Assembly (NCBI RefSeq): GCF_900660545.1 | Contig: NZ_LR214986.1 | Coordinates: 558,001-622,000 of the forward strand | DNA: 64,000 bases | Reading direction: 5' to 3' | From: Mycoplasmopsis cynos | GTDB taxonomy: Bacteria > Bacillota_I > Bacilli_A > Mycoplasmatales > Metamycoplasmataceae | Shown: piece after piece, positions 45,096-55,807 of the stretch | Numbering within the stretch: the stretch's first letter is position 1 | Layout: each line of letters opens with the position of its first letter | The notes under the pieces: generated by a model | The model's input: only the letters and a program-made list of their open reading frames with translations | Told to the model about the DNA's origin: nothing | Databases searched by the model: none | Program-made: the position numbers and the translations under genes

Positions 45096-46533
45096 TGTAG
45101 GATATTTTGTGTAAATTCTCTTTTGCTAACAAAAAATGTTAGAGATTTGAGAATAACAAACACAAATCTAAGTAAATTATAACAAAAAACAAACATACTC
45201 TATAATTAAATACAAGGCAAGCCCTGATTTATTAAGTATGTTCGTTTTTTTATTCTTCTTCAAATGCAATTTTTAACTGATTCAAAATTTGACCTCAATT
45301 TTGAGTTATTTTATCTCACTTTTTAAGTTGATTTTGAATTGCAAAATAAACAATTTTCATAAGTGATTCTTCAGTTGGAAAAGATGTCTTATTTTTAGAA
45401 ATTTTTCTAATGTTTCTATTTAAATTTTCAATAACGTTAGTTGTATAAATTAATTTTCTAATCTCTGATGGAAAATTAAAGAAAGTCACTAATTCATCAA
45501 AATTGTCTCTTCAACTTTTAATTGCATAACTATACTTTGAGTTTCATTTGTTTTCAAAAACTTCTAAAAATCTTGATGCTTCATCTATATTATTAGCTTG
45601 GTAAATATTTTTCATATCAATTGTAAATTCTTTAATGTCTTTATAATTTACGAATTTAACAGAATTCCTTATTTGGTGGACAACGCATTTTTGAATTTGT
45701 GTTTTAGGAAAAACTGCTTTTATAGCGTTTGAAATCCCGGCAAGATTATCACTTGACATTAAATATATTTCCTGAACACCTCTTAATTTTATATCATTAA
45801 ACACTTGCATTCAGTACTTTGAGCTTTCTGACTCATCGATTCAAAACCCTAAAACATCTTTATAACCGTCAATTGAATAACCCATAACAATATAAACTGA
45901 CTTTTCTACAAGTCTGTTTTCTTCTTTAACCTTAAATCTAATGCCATCAATAAATATCATTGCATAAGTTCTTTCTAATGGTCTATTTTGTCACTCAACT
46001 ATTTGTGGCATTATTTTATCGGTAACTCTGCTGAGAAAACTTGGATCAACATCAACTCCATAAATTTCATGTAAGGTATCAGATATATCTCTTGTTGATA
46101 CACCCTTTGAATATAAGTTTATAATTTGACTCTCTATTTTGGAAATATCATACTGATATTTCAGAATAATATGAGGTTCAAATTCAGAATTTCTATCTCT
46201 TGGGATTTCCAATTCAACATTCCCAAAACTATATTTAACTGTTTTTTTATACGAACCATTTCTATAATTATTCTTAATTCTATTTTTATGTTCATATCTA
46301 TCATAACCTAAGTGTTTCTTCATTTCTTCTTCAAGAATCGACTGAATAAGATTCTAGTGTTATTTTTAACTATTTCATAAACTTCTTCTATCGTAGTTGG
46401 TTTAAATTTTTCATAAAGTTCTTTAGAACTCATTAAAGAATTTTCACTTTTTTTCATAAATTAAAAAATCTTCTATATTAAATATTCTATTATAAATATT
46501 TGTTATTTGGAGATTTACACAAAATTATCTACA
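45096..46533 (-). mobile_element. IS256-family insertion sequence
   Basis: 1438 bp between inverted repeats TGTAGGATATTTTGTGTAAA (left) and its diverged inverse GATTTACACAAAATTATC (right). One transposase gene with an N-terminal frameshift. Left-end fragments of the same element occur at 38421 and 50304, and a right-end fragment at 27297. Confidence 0.88.
45250..46457 (-). pseudogene. IS256-family (mutator type) transposase, frameshifted
   Basis: From the ATG at 46457 (MKKSENSLMSSKELYEKF) about 35 codons are open; then the frame must shift near 46360 to continue as IQSILEEEMKKHLGYDRYEH. The rest is intact to the TAA at 45250: PRDRNSEFEPHI, Asp in MIFIDGIRF, Asp in MSSDNLAGISNA, Glu in TTNVIENLNR. 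A protein starting at 46323 could still be made, but would lack the first domain. Such enzymes move the element through a circular intermediate. Confidence 0.85.
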
Positions 46534-46538
46534 CTACT

Positions 46539-46580
46539 GAAGAATTATTAATAGTATCAAAAATAACTAATTATTTTTAA
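46539..46580 (+). pseudogene. Remnant 3' end of a DUF4116-type lipoprotein gene
   Basis: These bases repeat the last codons of the gene at 46790-49924 (49894-49935), with one T missing. A paralogue's tail therefore survives here, cut by the IS256 right end at 46533. Confidence 0.7.
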
Positions 46581-46585
46581 AACAT

Positions 46586-46627
46586 AACACAAAACTCTGA
46601 ATCTTTATAGGTTCAGAGTTTTGTGTT
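46586..46627 (+). terminator. Intrinsic terminator
   Basis: Perfect 16-bp stem (AACACAAAACTCTGAA with its complement) around a ten-base loop. It belongs to the truncated gene upstream. Confidence 0.8.
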
Positions 46628-46701
46628 CATACTAAATTAAACAATAAGTAAACAAAATTTTTGCTTTTAGTAGCTTGATATATCAAGAATTTAAAAACTG
46701 C

Positions 46702-46789
46702 TTTTTTTTTTTTTTTTGCAAAAATATAAGTGATAAATGCATTTTATTTTATTATAAAAAAATAATATAAATTCATAAGAAAGGAAATG
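46702..46789 (+). promoter_or_regulatory. Poly(T)16 tract and promoter region of the DUF4116 lipoprotein
   Basis: T16 run (46702-46717) about 70 bases before the start, followed by AT-rich sequence with -10-like AATATAAAT and the ribosome site AAAGGA. The homopolymer upstream of a lipoprotein promoter recalls the poly(A) blocks at 1887-6755. Confidence 0.5.
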
Positions 46790-49700
46790 ATGAATAAAAT
46801 TAAAAAAGTTTTAGTACTTAGTTCACTAAGTGCTATATTGCCTTTTACAATTGTTTCTTGTGCAAATGAAACAAATGATGGTAATGGACGAAAAAATAAT
46901 TCTGATAAAGATAAAATAAAACCAGAAAATAAAGAAATTCAAAATGCTCAAGATAAAAATGAAAACATTAATGGGCAAAAACCTAGTGATACACCAAATA
47001 ACAACACAAAATTAAAAAAAGATGAAAAATTAAATGATAAAGCTAATAATATAAATAACAACAAGCAAGAAGATAATGTTGATATTATTGATTCAAAGAA
47101 ATTAGATGAAAAAACAATAAAATCAATTGAAAATCAATATTTAGATCTTATAGAAAATAAAGCAATAAGTAAAAGTTTTTTTATTAATTCTTCAGTTGAA
47201 GTTATAAAAAAGTTAAATGTTAAAAATTATAAAAAATTTGTGCTTGAGGCGGTGAAGCAGGATGGTTTTGCGTTGAGGGATGCTTCAGATGAGCTGAAAA
47301 AAGAGTTTGGGAAAAATAGAGATATAATGCTTGAGGCGGTGAAACAGAATGGTTGAGCGTTGGAGTATGCTTCAGAGGAGCTTAAAAGAGATAGAGAAGT
47401 AGTACTTGAGGCGGTGAAGCGGGATGGCGGTGCGTTGCAGTTTGCTTCAGAGGAGTTGCAAAATGATAAAGATGTTGTGCTTGAAGCAGTGAAGCAAGAT
47501 GGTCGTGCGTTGAAGTATGCTTCGAAAGAGTTGAAAAAGGATAAAGATGTTGTGCTTGAGGCGGTGAAGCAGAATGGTTATGTGTTGTGGGATGCTTCAG
47601 ATGAGTTGTTGAAAAAAGATAAAGATGTTATGCTTGAGGTGATGAAGCGGTATGGTGATATCTTCCTAAATAATTTTAACCCATTTTTTTTCTCAGATGA
47701 GATAAAAAAAGAGTTTGGGAAAAATAGAAATATAATGCTTGAGGCGGTGAAGCGGGATGGTTATGCGTTACAGTTTGCTTCAGAGGAGTTGAAAAAGGAT
47801 AGAGAAGTAGTGCTGGAGGCGATGAAGCAGGTTGGTGATATCTTCCTAAATGAGTTTACCTCAGATGAGCTGAAAAAAGAGTTTGGGAAAAATAGAGATA
47901 TAATGCTTGAGGCGGTGAAGCGGAATGGTTATGCGTTACAGTATGCTTCAAAGGAATTAAAAAAGGATAAAGATGTTGTGCTTGAGGCGGTGAAGCGGAA
48001 TGCCGGTGCGTTGAGTTTTGCTTCAGAAGAGTTGAAAAAAGATAAAGCATTTGTGCTTGAGGCGGTGAAACAGAATGGTTGAGCGTTGGAGTATGCTTCA
48101 GAGGAGTTGAAAAAGGATAAAGCATTTGTGCTTGAGGCGGTGAAGCAAAATGATAATATCTTTCAGCTTGCTTCAAATGGGATGAAAAAAGAGTTTGGGA
48201 AAAATAAAAATATAATGCTTGAGGCGGTGAAGCGGGATGGTTATGCGTTACAGTTTGCTTCAGAGGAGTTGAAAAAGGATAAAGCATTTGTGCTTGAGGC
48301 GGTGAAGCGGGATGGCGGTGCGTTGCAGTTTGCTTCAGAGGAGTTGCAAAATGATAAAGATGTTGTGCTTGAAGCAGTGAAGCAAGATGGTCGTGCGTTG
48401 AAGTATGCTTCGAAAGAGTTGAGAGAAGAGTTAGAAAAAAAATTATGAAAAGATAGAAAATTTGTGCTTGAGGCGGTGAAGCGGGATGGTTATGCGTTAC
48501 AGTTTGCTTCAGAGGAGTTGAAAAAGGATAAAGCATTTGTGCTTGAGACGGTGAAGCGGAATGGTTGAGCGTTACAGTATGCTTCAGAGGAATTAAAAAA
48601 GGATAAAAATGTTGTGCTGGAGGCAATGAAGCAGGTTGGTGATATCCTCCTAAATGAGTTTACCTCAGATGAGATGAAAAAAGAGTTTGGGAAAAATAGA
48701 GATATTGTGCTTGAGGCAGCGAAAAGAAACAAAGGGGCGTTGAGGTTTGCTTCGAAGGAATTATGAAGTGATAGAGAATTTGTGCTTGAGGCGATGAAAC
48801 AGGTTGGTGATATCTTCCTAAATAGGTTTGAACCATTTATCCCATATGAGATGAAAAAAGAGTTAGAAAAGGAAGAGTTATGAAAAGATAGAAAATTTTT
48901 GCTTGAGGTGGTGAAGTGGGATGGTTTTGCGTTGTATTATGCTTCAGAGGAGTTGAAAAAAGATAAAGCATTTATGCTTGAGGCTGTGAAGCAAAATTAT
49001 GAAGCGTTGGAGTTTGCTTCAGATGAGTTGAGAGAAGAGTTTGGGAAAAATAGAGATATAATGCTTGAAGCGGTGAAGCGGAATGGTTGAGCGTTGCAGT
49101 TTACTTCAGATAAGCTGAAAAATGATAGAGCAGTAGTGCTTGAGGCGGTGAAGCAGAATGGTGGTGCGTTGAAGTATGCTTCAGAAGAGTTAAAAAGGGA
49201 TAAAACAGTAGTACTTGAGGCGGTGAAGCAGAATGGTCGTGCATTGGAGTATGCTTCGAAAGAGTTGAAAAATGATAAAGATGTTGTGCTTGAAGCGGTG
49301 AAGTGGGATGGTTATACGTTACAGTATGCTTCAGATGAGTTGAAAAAGGATAAAGATGTTGTGCTTGAGGCGGTGAAGCAGAATGGTTATGTGTTGTGGG
49401 ATGCTTCAGATGAGTTGAAAAAGGATAAAGAATTTATATCTGAAATTATAAAAATTAATCCATATATTATTCTTTCTTTTATTAATGATATTCATAGACC
49501 AGGAGAAATTCAATTAGATAACTCATTGCTTAATATTCTTTACTCATATAAAACCTTAAACTTTATTGACTTTAACTATACTGACTATATTCTAAGACCC
49601 AATGATTCATTCGGACATAATAAAGAAAATCAAAACAAAATAAATTTATCAAATCTGCTTGAAAAAGTAATACCACATACTCGAGATAGAACTTACAAAT

Positions 49701-49924
49701 ACAAAGACCTTAAAAACCTAATAGATAATTCTAATGAAGATAAACAAAACCTAATAAGTATTTTAGTAAAAGAACCTGATTTACTAAAATATATTCCATA
49801 TCAATTTTCAAATGATAAAGAATTTATTAGTTTAATTGCTAAACAAAATAAAGATATTATAAAATTTGCTTCTAGAAGACTTCAATATGATGAAGAATTT
49901 ATTAATAGTATCAAAAATAACTAA
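46790..49924 (+). CDS. Giant lipoprotein with 27 DUF4116 repeats
   Basis: 1044 residues from the second ATG (46790), better spaced from AAAGGA than the ATG at 46787. Signal peptide with lipobox TIVSC, then an Asn/Lys-rich linker to about residue 130. From about residue 150 to 880 come 27 units of about 25 residues, of the type VVLEAVKQDGRALKYASKEL, which match DUF4116 repeats. The last 160 residues are unrelated, AT-rich in codons, and helical. Trp at many repeats (GWALEYAS, LWKDRK) is TGA. The repeat DNA is GC-richer than its flanks and partly identical between units. Predicted surface solenoid; function unknown, perhaps binding. Confidence 0.85.
47236..49428. repeat. DUF4116 tandem repeat array (27 units)
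   Basis: Unit length about 75 bases with the core GTGCTTGAGGCGGTGAAG. Longer units carry an inserted KKEFGKNR segment. A block of about 130 bases around 47410-47535 is repeated almost exactly at 48290-48420, a recent internal duplication or gene-conversion track. Confidence 0.85.
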
Positions 49925-49968
49925 TTATTTTAAAATGTAAAAAGCACAATGCTTGAAATTTGTTAATA

Positions 49969-50007
49969 AAACAACAATCATTAATAAAATAAAGATTGTT
50001 GTTTTTT
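49969..50007 (+). terminator. Terminator of the DUF4116 lipoprotein
   Basis: AACAACAATC pairs with GATTGTTGTT, followed by T-run. Confidence 0.75.
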
Positions 50008-50034
50008 GTAATTTTAAAAAGAATTAAATTATTT

Positions 50035-50304
50035 TTAATAAAAATTGTTTATTTCACAATTAGAAATCAACTTAAAAAGTGAGATAAAATAACTCAAAAT
50101 TGAGGTCAAATTTTAAATCAGTTAAAAATTGTATTTGAAGAAGAATAAAAAAACGAACATACTCAATAAATCAGGGCTTGCCCTGTATTTAATTATAGAG
50201 TATGTTTGTTTTTTTTTGTTATAATCTACTTAGATTTGTGTTTGTTATTCTCAAATCTCTAACATTTTTTGTTAGCAAAAGAGAATTTACATAAAATATC
50301 CTAC
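50035..50304. mobile_element. Inverted left-end fragment of the IS256-type element
   Basis: Reverse-complement copy of the left 265 bases of the element at 45096, from the terminal repeat (50285-50304) to codons for the transposase C-terminus. Opposite orientation to the full copy, so the lipoprotein gene is flanked by IS256 sequence on both sides. Confidence 0.85.
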
Positions 50305-50305
50305 A

Positions 50306-50790
50306 GTCCCGTGACTGCAACTTTGTTTTATTTGTTCCTTTAATATTCCCAATTTAAGACAATTAAAATATTCTTTTGATGACTTATTACCAATTTTATT
50401 ATTTATATCTTTTTTCTATGTAAACATAATTAGCAATCTGGTTATATAAGTTTTTTTCAATTTTATTTTTGCTCAAATAATCTTTAGGAAACAAAAGGTG
50501 AATATCACCCTTTTTGAAAATATCAACAATTTTTGTATGATTAGAAAATAATGCTATATCAATTTCCCTTATTTGAATTGCTAAATAAAGGAAAAATATT
50601 GGTGAAATCAAATTTGTAGTTTTTTATTCTTAAGGTATTTACTTACGTTAAAAATGTCTTATAATTCTGTTTCATTCGTTTCTTTAATATCTTTATCAAA
50701 TTTAAATTCTATGTAGAAAAATATTTTTCTGTCATTAACATCATAACAAATCATTCTCTTACACATTTTCAAATTAGTTGCTCTTTTTTT
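50306..50790 (-). pseudogene. GmrSD-like (DUF262/DUF1524) type IV restriction remnant
   Basis: Minus-strand fragments KKGDIHLLFPKDYLSKN, LYNQIANYVYIEK and, in another frame, NKIGNKSSKEYFNCLK recall the HNH-type C-terminus of DUF262/DUF1524 proteins (the H-x-x-FPK segment and NQIAN). An upstream fragment (LKMCKRMICYDVNDRKIFFYIEFK) may belong to it. Stops and frameshifts make it inactive. GmrSD enzymes cut modified cytosine DNA. Its neighbour is McrBC, with the same type of target. Assignment rests on short motifs. Confidence 0.5.
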
Positions 50791-50799
50791 TTTTTTTTT
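50784..50799. repeat. Poly(T)16 tract
   Basis: Sixteen T (A16 on the minus strand) immediately upstream of the GmrSD-like remnant. The stretch 50800-51091 between it and mcrC shows no intact gene; a plus-strand fragment near 51000 (HYALSMLKTPEVLDD) may be another decayed piece. Confidence 0.6.
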
Positions 50800-51091
50800 A
50801 TCTTAATAGAAGGAAAAAAATATAAGTAAAATTTATATTATGTTTAGATTTAAAGAATTAAATTTAAGATTTATCTCAATAATCATTTATTAAAATTATC
50901 TAAACTATATTTATTATCAAAATCTTTTAAACATTCTTAAGGTGTCTAAAATGAAATTTTAGCTTTTTTATTTTCAATATTGCCTTAAGTATTTTTTTAA
51001 AATGATCCTAAACACTATGCATTAAGTATGTTAAAAACCCCAGAAGTGCTTGATGATCACCACATTTTTTAATGAGGTAATTTTAATTTTC

Positions 51092-52375
51092 TTACAAAAA
51101 CAAATTTTCAATTTCCTTAAATGGGTCATTTGTTAAATCGAAAAAGATAATTTCTAGAACCAATTTATTATTATCGCCAGAAGAGAAAAACCTAAAACTA
51201 TTAATATTTTTATATTTCGGATATATTAGATATGATTTTTCTGACTTATACTGAGCATTATATGCAAAAATTTGATAAAAATCAGATTGGGAAATATCAC
51301 TTTCTTTTTCTATTGTTTTCCATTTTACGTCTATAACGTAAGTTTTTTCCGATTTATTAACAACAATATCTGGTCTTAAAGGAACTTTTTTATAAGCAAA
51401 TAATCAATGTGACTTGTCTTGAAGTTTTGTTTTATAATTTTTCTTATGACCAGTTTTTTCGATAATTTTACTTATATAAGATTCAAACAAAAAATGCATA
51501 TTAAATAACAAAGCTTTTACATTATGATTCCCAGAAAAATTTATAAAACTATTGTTTCTTAAAAAAATTATTGATCATTCGATTATGTCTTTGTAATAAA
51601 AATTATTTTTATTAAAAATTATTTTTCTATAATCATTTTCAAAATTTTTACTGCTTTCAACGTCTAAAAAATAACTAAGCAAATTATTTATTGTTTTTTG
51701 AATATTTATATTTTTAGTCTCTTTTTTGAGTTTTAATAAAACAGATTTAATTATTTTGTTTTCAGGTTTATTAGAATTATACGAATCATACTTAATATAA
51801 AACTTATTTTTATTAATTAAATTTTTATTAATTTGTTCTTTAATTAATAGTTTTCCCTTGATATAATTTTGATTTGACTCTACTTCATGATAAGTGTTTT
51901 TTATACCTTTTTTGATTAATTCCCTTATATTATTTAGATAGATTAATACAAAAATATCATATATATCCATTTTTGAAGAATCTTGTGATGATGTATTAAA
52001 ACTCATGTGCTTAAAATTCATTAATGATTCCAACATTTTTTTAAAAACATCTTTAGCTTTAGAAATATTTAAATATTCATCTTCGTTTTTATTATAAATT
52101 TTTGGAATAATTTCAATTTGAATACCATTTTTAAACATTATGGTTCCAATGTAATTTTTAAATTTTAAATATTCAATACCGAATCTATTGTAGCCAAATT
52201 CTCAAAATAAATTTATTTTATTTTCTTTTTCATTATTTTCGGTAAAACTACCCATTTTAAATAAATTATTTTTAATTTCTTGAAAATAAAAATTGCCTTC
52301 TTCACCAAATTTACTTTCCAAAGATTTGGCACTTATTTTTTCGTACTCTATAACAGATATCAATTTATTTTTCAT
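51092..52375 (-). CDS. mcrC: McrC-type nuclease subunit of methylation-dependent restriction
   Basis: 427 residues. C-terminal PD-(D/E)xK nuclease: VPLRPDIVVNK, then TYVIDVKWK, the D...DxK site of McrC. The N-terminal part is the McrB-contacting region (LISVIEYEKISAKS). It cleaves DNA between modified cytosines when activated by the McrB GTPase ring. The start overlaps the mcrB stop by eleven bases, ensuring coupled translation. Trp in LFWEFG and HWLF is TGA, in VKWK TGG. Length agrees with McrC-family proteins (350-450). Confidence 0.88.
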
Positions 52376-54113
52376 AAATTTTTTTGTAACTTAAAGGGTT
52401 ATCAAAGGCATTTTCATTAATTTCGTAAATATTTTTGTCATCAAACTCATACTGACTATTGAATATATCTTTATCAAATTCTTTTTTTATGAAGAATTGT
52501 TGATCTTTTTGTTCTTTGAATTGATCGCCTAAAATTAATGCTATTTTTTCAAAGTCATCATAAAAATAATCTTGTAATAAAGGGATGATATTTGCTTTAA
52601 ATATGTTTTTTATTTTAAAAAATTTCTCATCTTCAGAAAGATCCGTAGCATTTTTTATATCTAAAAAATATGAATGACCAATTATATGATCTTTATCATA
52701 TAAAATCTCTATTCTATCATTTATTGTTCGAAGCAATTCAGAAATATTAATATCTTTTAAGTGAAAATCTTTTAACAAATCATATCTAGGCTTAAACTCT
52801 ATAAAATTAAATCTTCTTCTTAAAGCAACATCTAAAGAAGTTATTGATCTATCTGATGTATTCATAGTACCTATTATATATAAGTTTTTCGGTACTGTAA
52901 AATCCTCTTTTGAATATGGTAATTTTATTTTGAACTTTTCCCGCTTTGAATCTTCTATCAATGTTATTAATTCACCGAAAATTTTAGATATATTCCCCCT
53001 GTTTATTTCATCTATTATTAAAAAATAGTCGTCATTACTTTTTTCTGCTTTTTTGCAAAAATCCTTAAAAATACCTGGCTCTACAATGTACTCAACGCTA
53101 CCATTTTTTATTTTCGCCCTTAAACCTTCAATAAATTCTTCATAACTATATGATTGATGGAAAGTTATGTTAAGTACGTTGTCTTTTTTATTATTTAAGT
53201 GGTCTTTGACTAACTCTAAAGCATTAAAGGTCTTCCCTGTGCCAGGAACACCATAAAAAATAATATTTTTATTAAACTCAAAAATATTTTGTGTCTTTTT
53301 GATTTTATTTAAATCATTTTCGTTTCTTTTTCTAATATTCTCATTTTTGGTGGTGTTGTTATCATATGAAATAGAAGATAAATTTAAGAAATTTATAAAT
53401 CGAGTATATTTAATAATTCTTTCTACTTTTTTATTGAATTTCAAATAACCCTCTTGTTCATTCAGGATAAGATTTATAATGTATTCTTCACTTTTATTAT
53501 CAAAAATTTGATCTAAATAATCATCCTTTAATTCATCATTAAGTGCGTTGTAACCTTTTTTTAAGAATGAAATAATATTTTTTTGTAAAGGCAATAAGTT
53601 TAATGGGTTAATTCAGAATAACCCAAATGTTATGCTTTTATATGTATTTTTAATTCCTTTCGCTTTAAACAATAAATCAGAAAACATTTTTTCATATTTT
53701 TCTTTATTTTTAACTTTTTCATTATAATTTACTGTTAATTCAAATAAATTTCATAACAAATCAATATTTTCATCTTCTTCTGATTCGTACTCATTACTCA
53801 AGAATCATGCATTTTGTTTGTTTCTTATAACGACACCTTCTCAATCGGTAGGAACTTCTGATTTTATTTTAAAAATGTTTTTTACACTTTCAAAAATAAT
53901 TGTTCTTTTTTTTATAGAACTATGGGAAAGCAAAATCGAAATAAATGAAAACGGTTCTATATTCTTTCAATTTTTATACTTTTCTGCATCAAATTTATCT
54001 TTAATAATTTTAACTTCCTTAAGTTTTCCTAGTAATCCACTATGATCTTTTTTAAAATTCAAAATTTGAATTGATAATTCTTTTAAAAAATTAACTCAAC
54101 TGTATTTTTCCAT
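52365..54113 (-). CDS. mcrB: McrB-type AAA+ GTPase subunit
   Basis: 582 residues. AAA+ domain with Walker A FYGVPGTGKT (about 286-295), Walker B FLIIDEINRGNISKIFGE, and the McrB signature MNTSDRSITSLDVALRRRF. The N-terminal 270 residues are not the E. coli DNA-binding domain and are probably a different modification-sensing domain. It forms a ring that translocates on DNA with GTP and drives McrC. Ribosome site AAGGAG, start at 54113. Trp codons in the N-terminal part are all TGA, so the gene is adapted to the host code. It may be co-transcribed with the DUF4116 gene upstream (gap 176 bases). Confidence 0.9.
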
Positions 54114-54289
54114 ATAATCTCCTTCTCCTTTAAGCTATTTCTTACCATTATTATATTATTTTTTAGTAAATAAATTGCTTTTTACTTCTTTAGGATATCG
54201 AAATAAACTAAATTAGTATAAATGAATTAATATTCTTTAATATGTGTTATAAATAAAATTAAAATTTACTTAAAATGTATTAAAACTAT

Positions 54290-54514
54290 TTAATCCCTAC
54301 CTATTTCGAGGTGCATATTTGCTACGACAAGTTTAAGCTTAGTTGAGCTATTTAATTTTAATAATTCACTTGCTCTGCCTTCTTCGATCGATATAATGTT
54401 GCTGTTTTGGGTTTTATAATACTGGTTTACGTTTAAAGCGCCGATAAATTCGGCTCCATATAATCTTTTTAATCCTCACATTTCATTTAAATTATCTAAT
54501 CTCACTAATTTCAT
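54290..54514 (-). CDS. Small protein, 74 residues, unknown
   Basis: MKLVRLDNLNEMWGLKRLYGAEFIGALN... ends NMHLEIGRD, Trp as TGA. AAAGGAT lies twelve bases before the ATG. Soluble, with an amphipathic central helix (EGRASELLKLN). It lies 31 bases after the DUF4116 gene and before mcrB in the same direction, so probably in one operon. Not recognised; possible small adaptor or regulator, by position only. Confidence 0.55.
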
Positions 54515-54545
54515 TTATTTTATCCTTTAATTACTCTTAATAATA

Positions 54546-55610
54546 CTATCTTTCTTTGTAAGCATCTTCTATTCGTTTATGTTCATCTTTGTAAGCATCT
54601 GCTATTCATTTGAATACATCAGGGTCATTCTTAATTTCTTTAGACACATATTCTGAATGTTTTAAAAAATAAATATCTCGCATAGATTTTTTGACTATTT
54701 CTTTATCTGCTCTTAATCTATCTGATGAGTTCATTAATTCAGAAGGAGATAATGAAACAGCAAGTAATACAACTTCTTTATCATCTTTTAATTCATCAGA
54801 CAGAAATTGTAAAGAACCAGGTCTTTTGCTGATTGCTAATAATGCTAATTCTTTATCGTTTTTCAATCTATCTGAGGCATATCTTATTGAATAAGGGTCT
54901 TTTTGTATTGCTTGTAAAACAAAATCTTTTTTATCCCTCAATTGACTTGATGTATATTTTAAATTATCACCTTTTTTCTTAATAGCTATTGATGCAAAAT
55001 CTAAATCATTTTTAAGTCGATCTGAAGCATATTTAAAATTGTTTGGTAATCTTTTGACTGCTAACTCCATTACTTGAGAATCATCTTTAAATTTATCAAA
55101 TATATCAACCAATATGTCCGGATTTTTTTCTATGGCATCCATTACAAATTTTTTATTATTTCTAAAATCATAGCTTAACATTTTAAATAAATAACTGTGA
55201 TTTATTATTTTGTTTAAAACGATATTATAATGATCTTCGTTATTAATATCAAAATCAAATAAACTAAAAAAACTTCATAAACTTAAAACTTGCTTAATAA
55301 ATTTGGTATCATTTAATATTTGCTTATCAACATGTCTTTTTAAAATAAGAGCAATAAAATCGTTTTTTGAATCGTATCATATTTTTTCCAAAAATTTAAT
55401 TATAAAATCAGAACTCTTTAAATAAGTCTTTTCTAATAATTTTCATGCAGATTCAACCTTTTCATAATTCAATATAAATCTTTCTGTTGAAATTATCGAA
55501 ACTATTGCATCTATTTCGTTATATTCTTTTATGAGTTCTTCAATTTTTTGTTTTTCAATTATGTTATTTTTAATACAAATACTTGCTAATTCATCAAATA
55601 TTTTTATCAT
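54546..55610 (-). CDS. Cytosolic DUF4116 repeat protein
   Basis: 354 residues, start ATG with AGGAGAAA just before. No signal peptide, so cytosolic, unlike the lipoprotein at 46790. N-terminal 140 residues are helical and unique. The rest consists of about six or seven units such as FASIAIKKKGDNLKYTSSQL and LALLAISKRPGSLQFLSDEL, diverged DUF4116 repeats of about 25 residues. The C-terminus has DAYKDEHKRIEDAYKER. First gene after the putative S-box attenuator and upstream of a small gene and mcrBC. The role is unknown; a helical-repeat scaffold in a restriction operon is the contextual guess. Confidence 0.75.
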
Positions 55611-55652
55611 TTTTTCTCCTTTTTTAATAATTAACAGTAACTAAAAAAGAAA

Positions 55653-55683
55653 GAAAAAACTTCCTATAGTTATGATAGGAAGT
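55653..55683 (-). terminator. Attenuator terminator before the DUF4116 gene
   Basis: On the minus strand ACTTCCTAT pairs with ATAGGAAGT, followed by T6. The bases ATGATAG just upstream (3' side of the aptamer) can pair with CTATCAT inside this hairpin, an alternative antiterminator fold. Confidence 0.7.
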
Positions 55684-55712
55684 GAATTATTTTTATGAAA
55701 ATTAAAACCTTC

Positions 55713-55800
55713 ACTATCATACAAGCTTTAGCACTTTGCCTTTGTTAGGTAAGCTGCTGAAGGTTCATAGAGCTTGTCTCTCCCCTTCTCTTTATAGTTA
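55713..55800 (-). ncRNA. Putative SAM-I clan (S-box-like) riboswitch aptamer
   Basis: Minus-strand RNA with features of the S-box: P1 arm ACTAT next to AAAGAG, then AAGGGGAGAGAC, the pocket segment GCTCTATGAACC, a P3 hairpin AGCA...TGCT, and the kink-turn-like GTGCTAAA. P2 pairs GAAGG with CCTTC. The usual P4 arm is missing or very short. P1 closes with ATAGT at 55713-55717. It is followed by an attenuator terminator and then the DUF4116-mcrBC genes. By analogy, bound S-adenosylmethionine would stabilise P1 and let the terminator form. It is a structural match by eye, not a covariance search. Confidence 0.6.
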
Positions 55801-55807
55801 CGATAGT

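Noticed and set aside
47856-48626. 256-residue minus-strand open frame opposite the DUF4116 repeats
   Set aside because: It is the mirror of the repeat units, has no ribosome site, and its repetitive sequence follows from the GC-rich repeat DNA.
26080-50304. CRISPR array
   Set aside because: No regularly spaced direct repeats with unique spacers and no cas genes. The repeats seen are IS ends, homopolymers or protein repeats.
55653-55800. T-box or purine riboswitch instead of S-box
   Set aside because: No T-box sequence, no specifier loop and no purine core motifs are present; the GTGCTAA and CTATGAA segments fit the SAM-I clan better.
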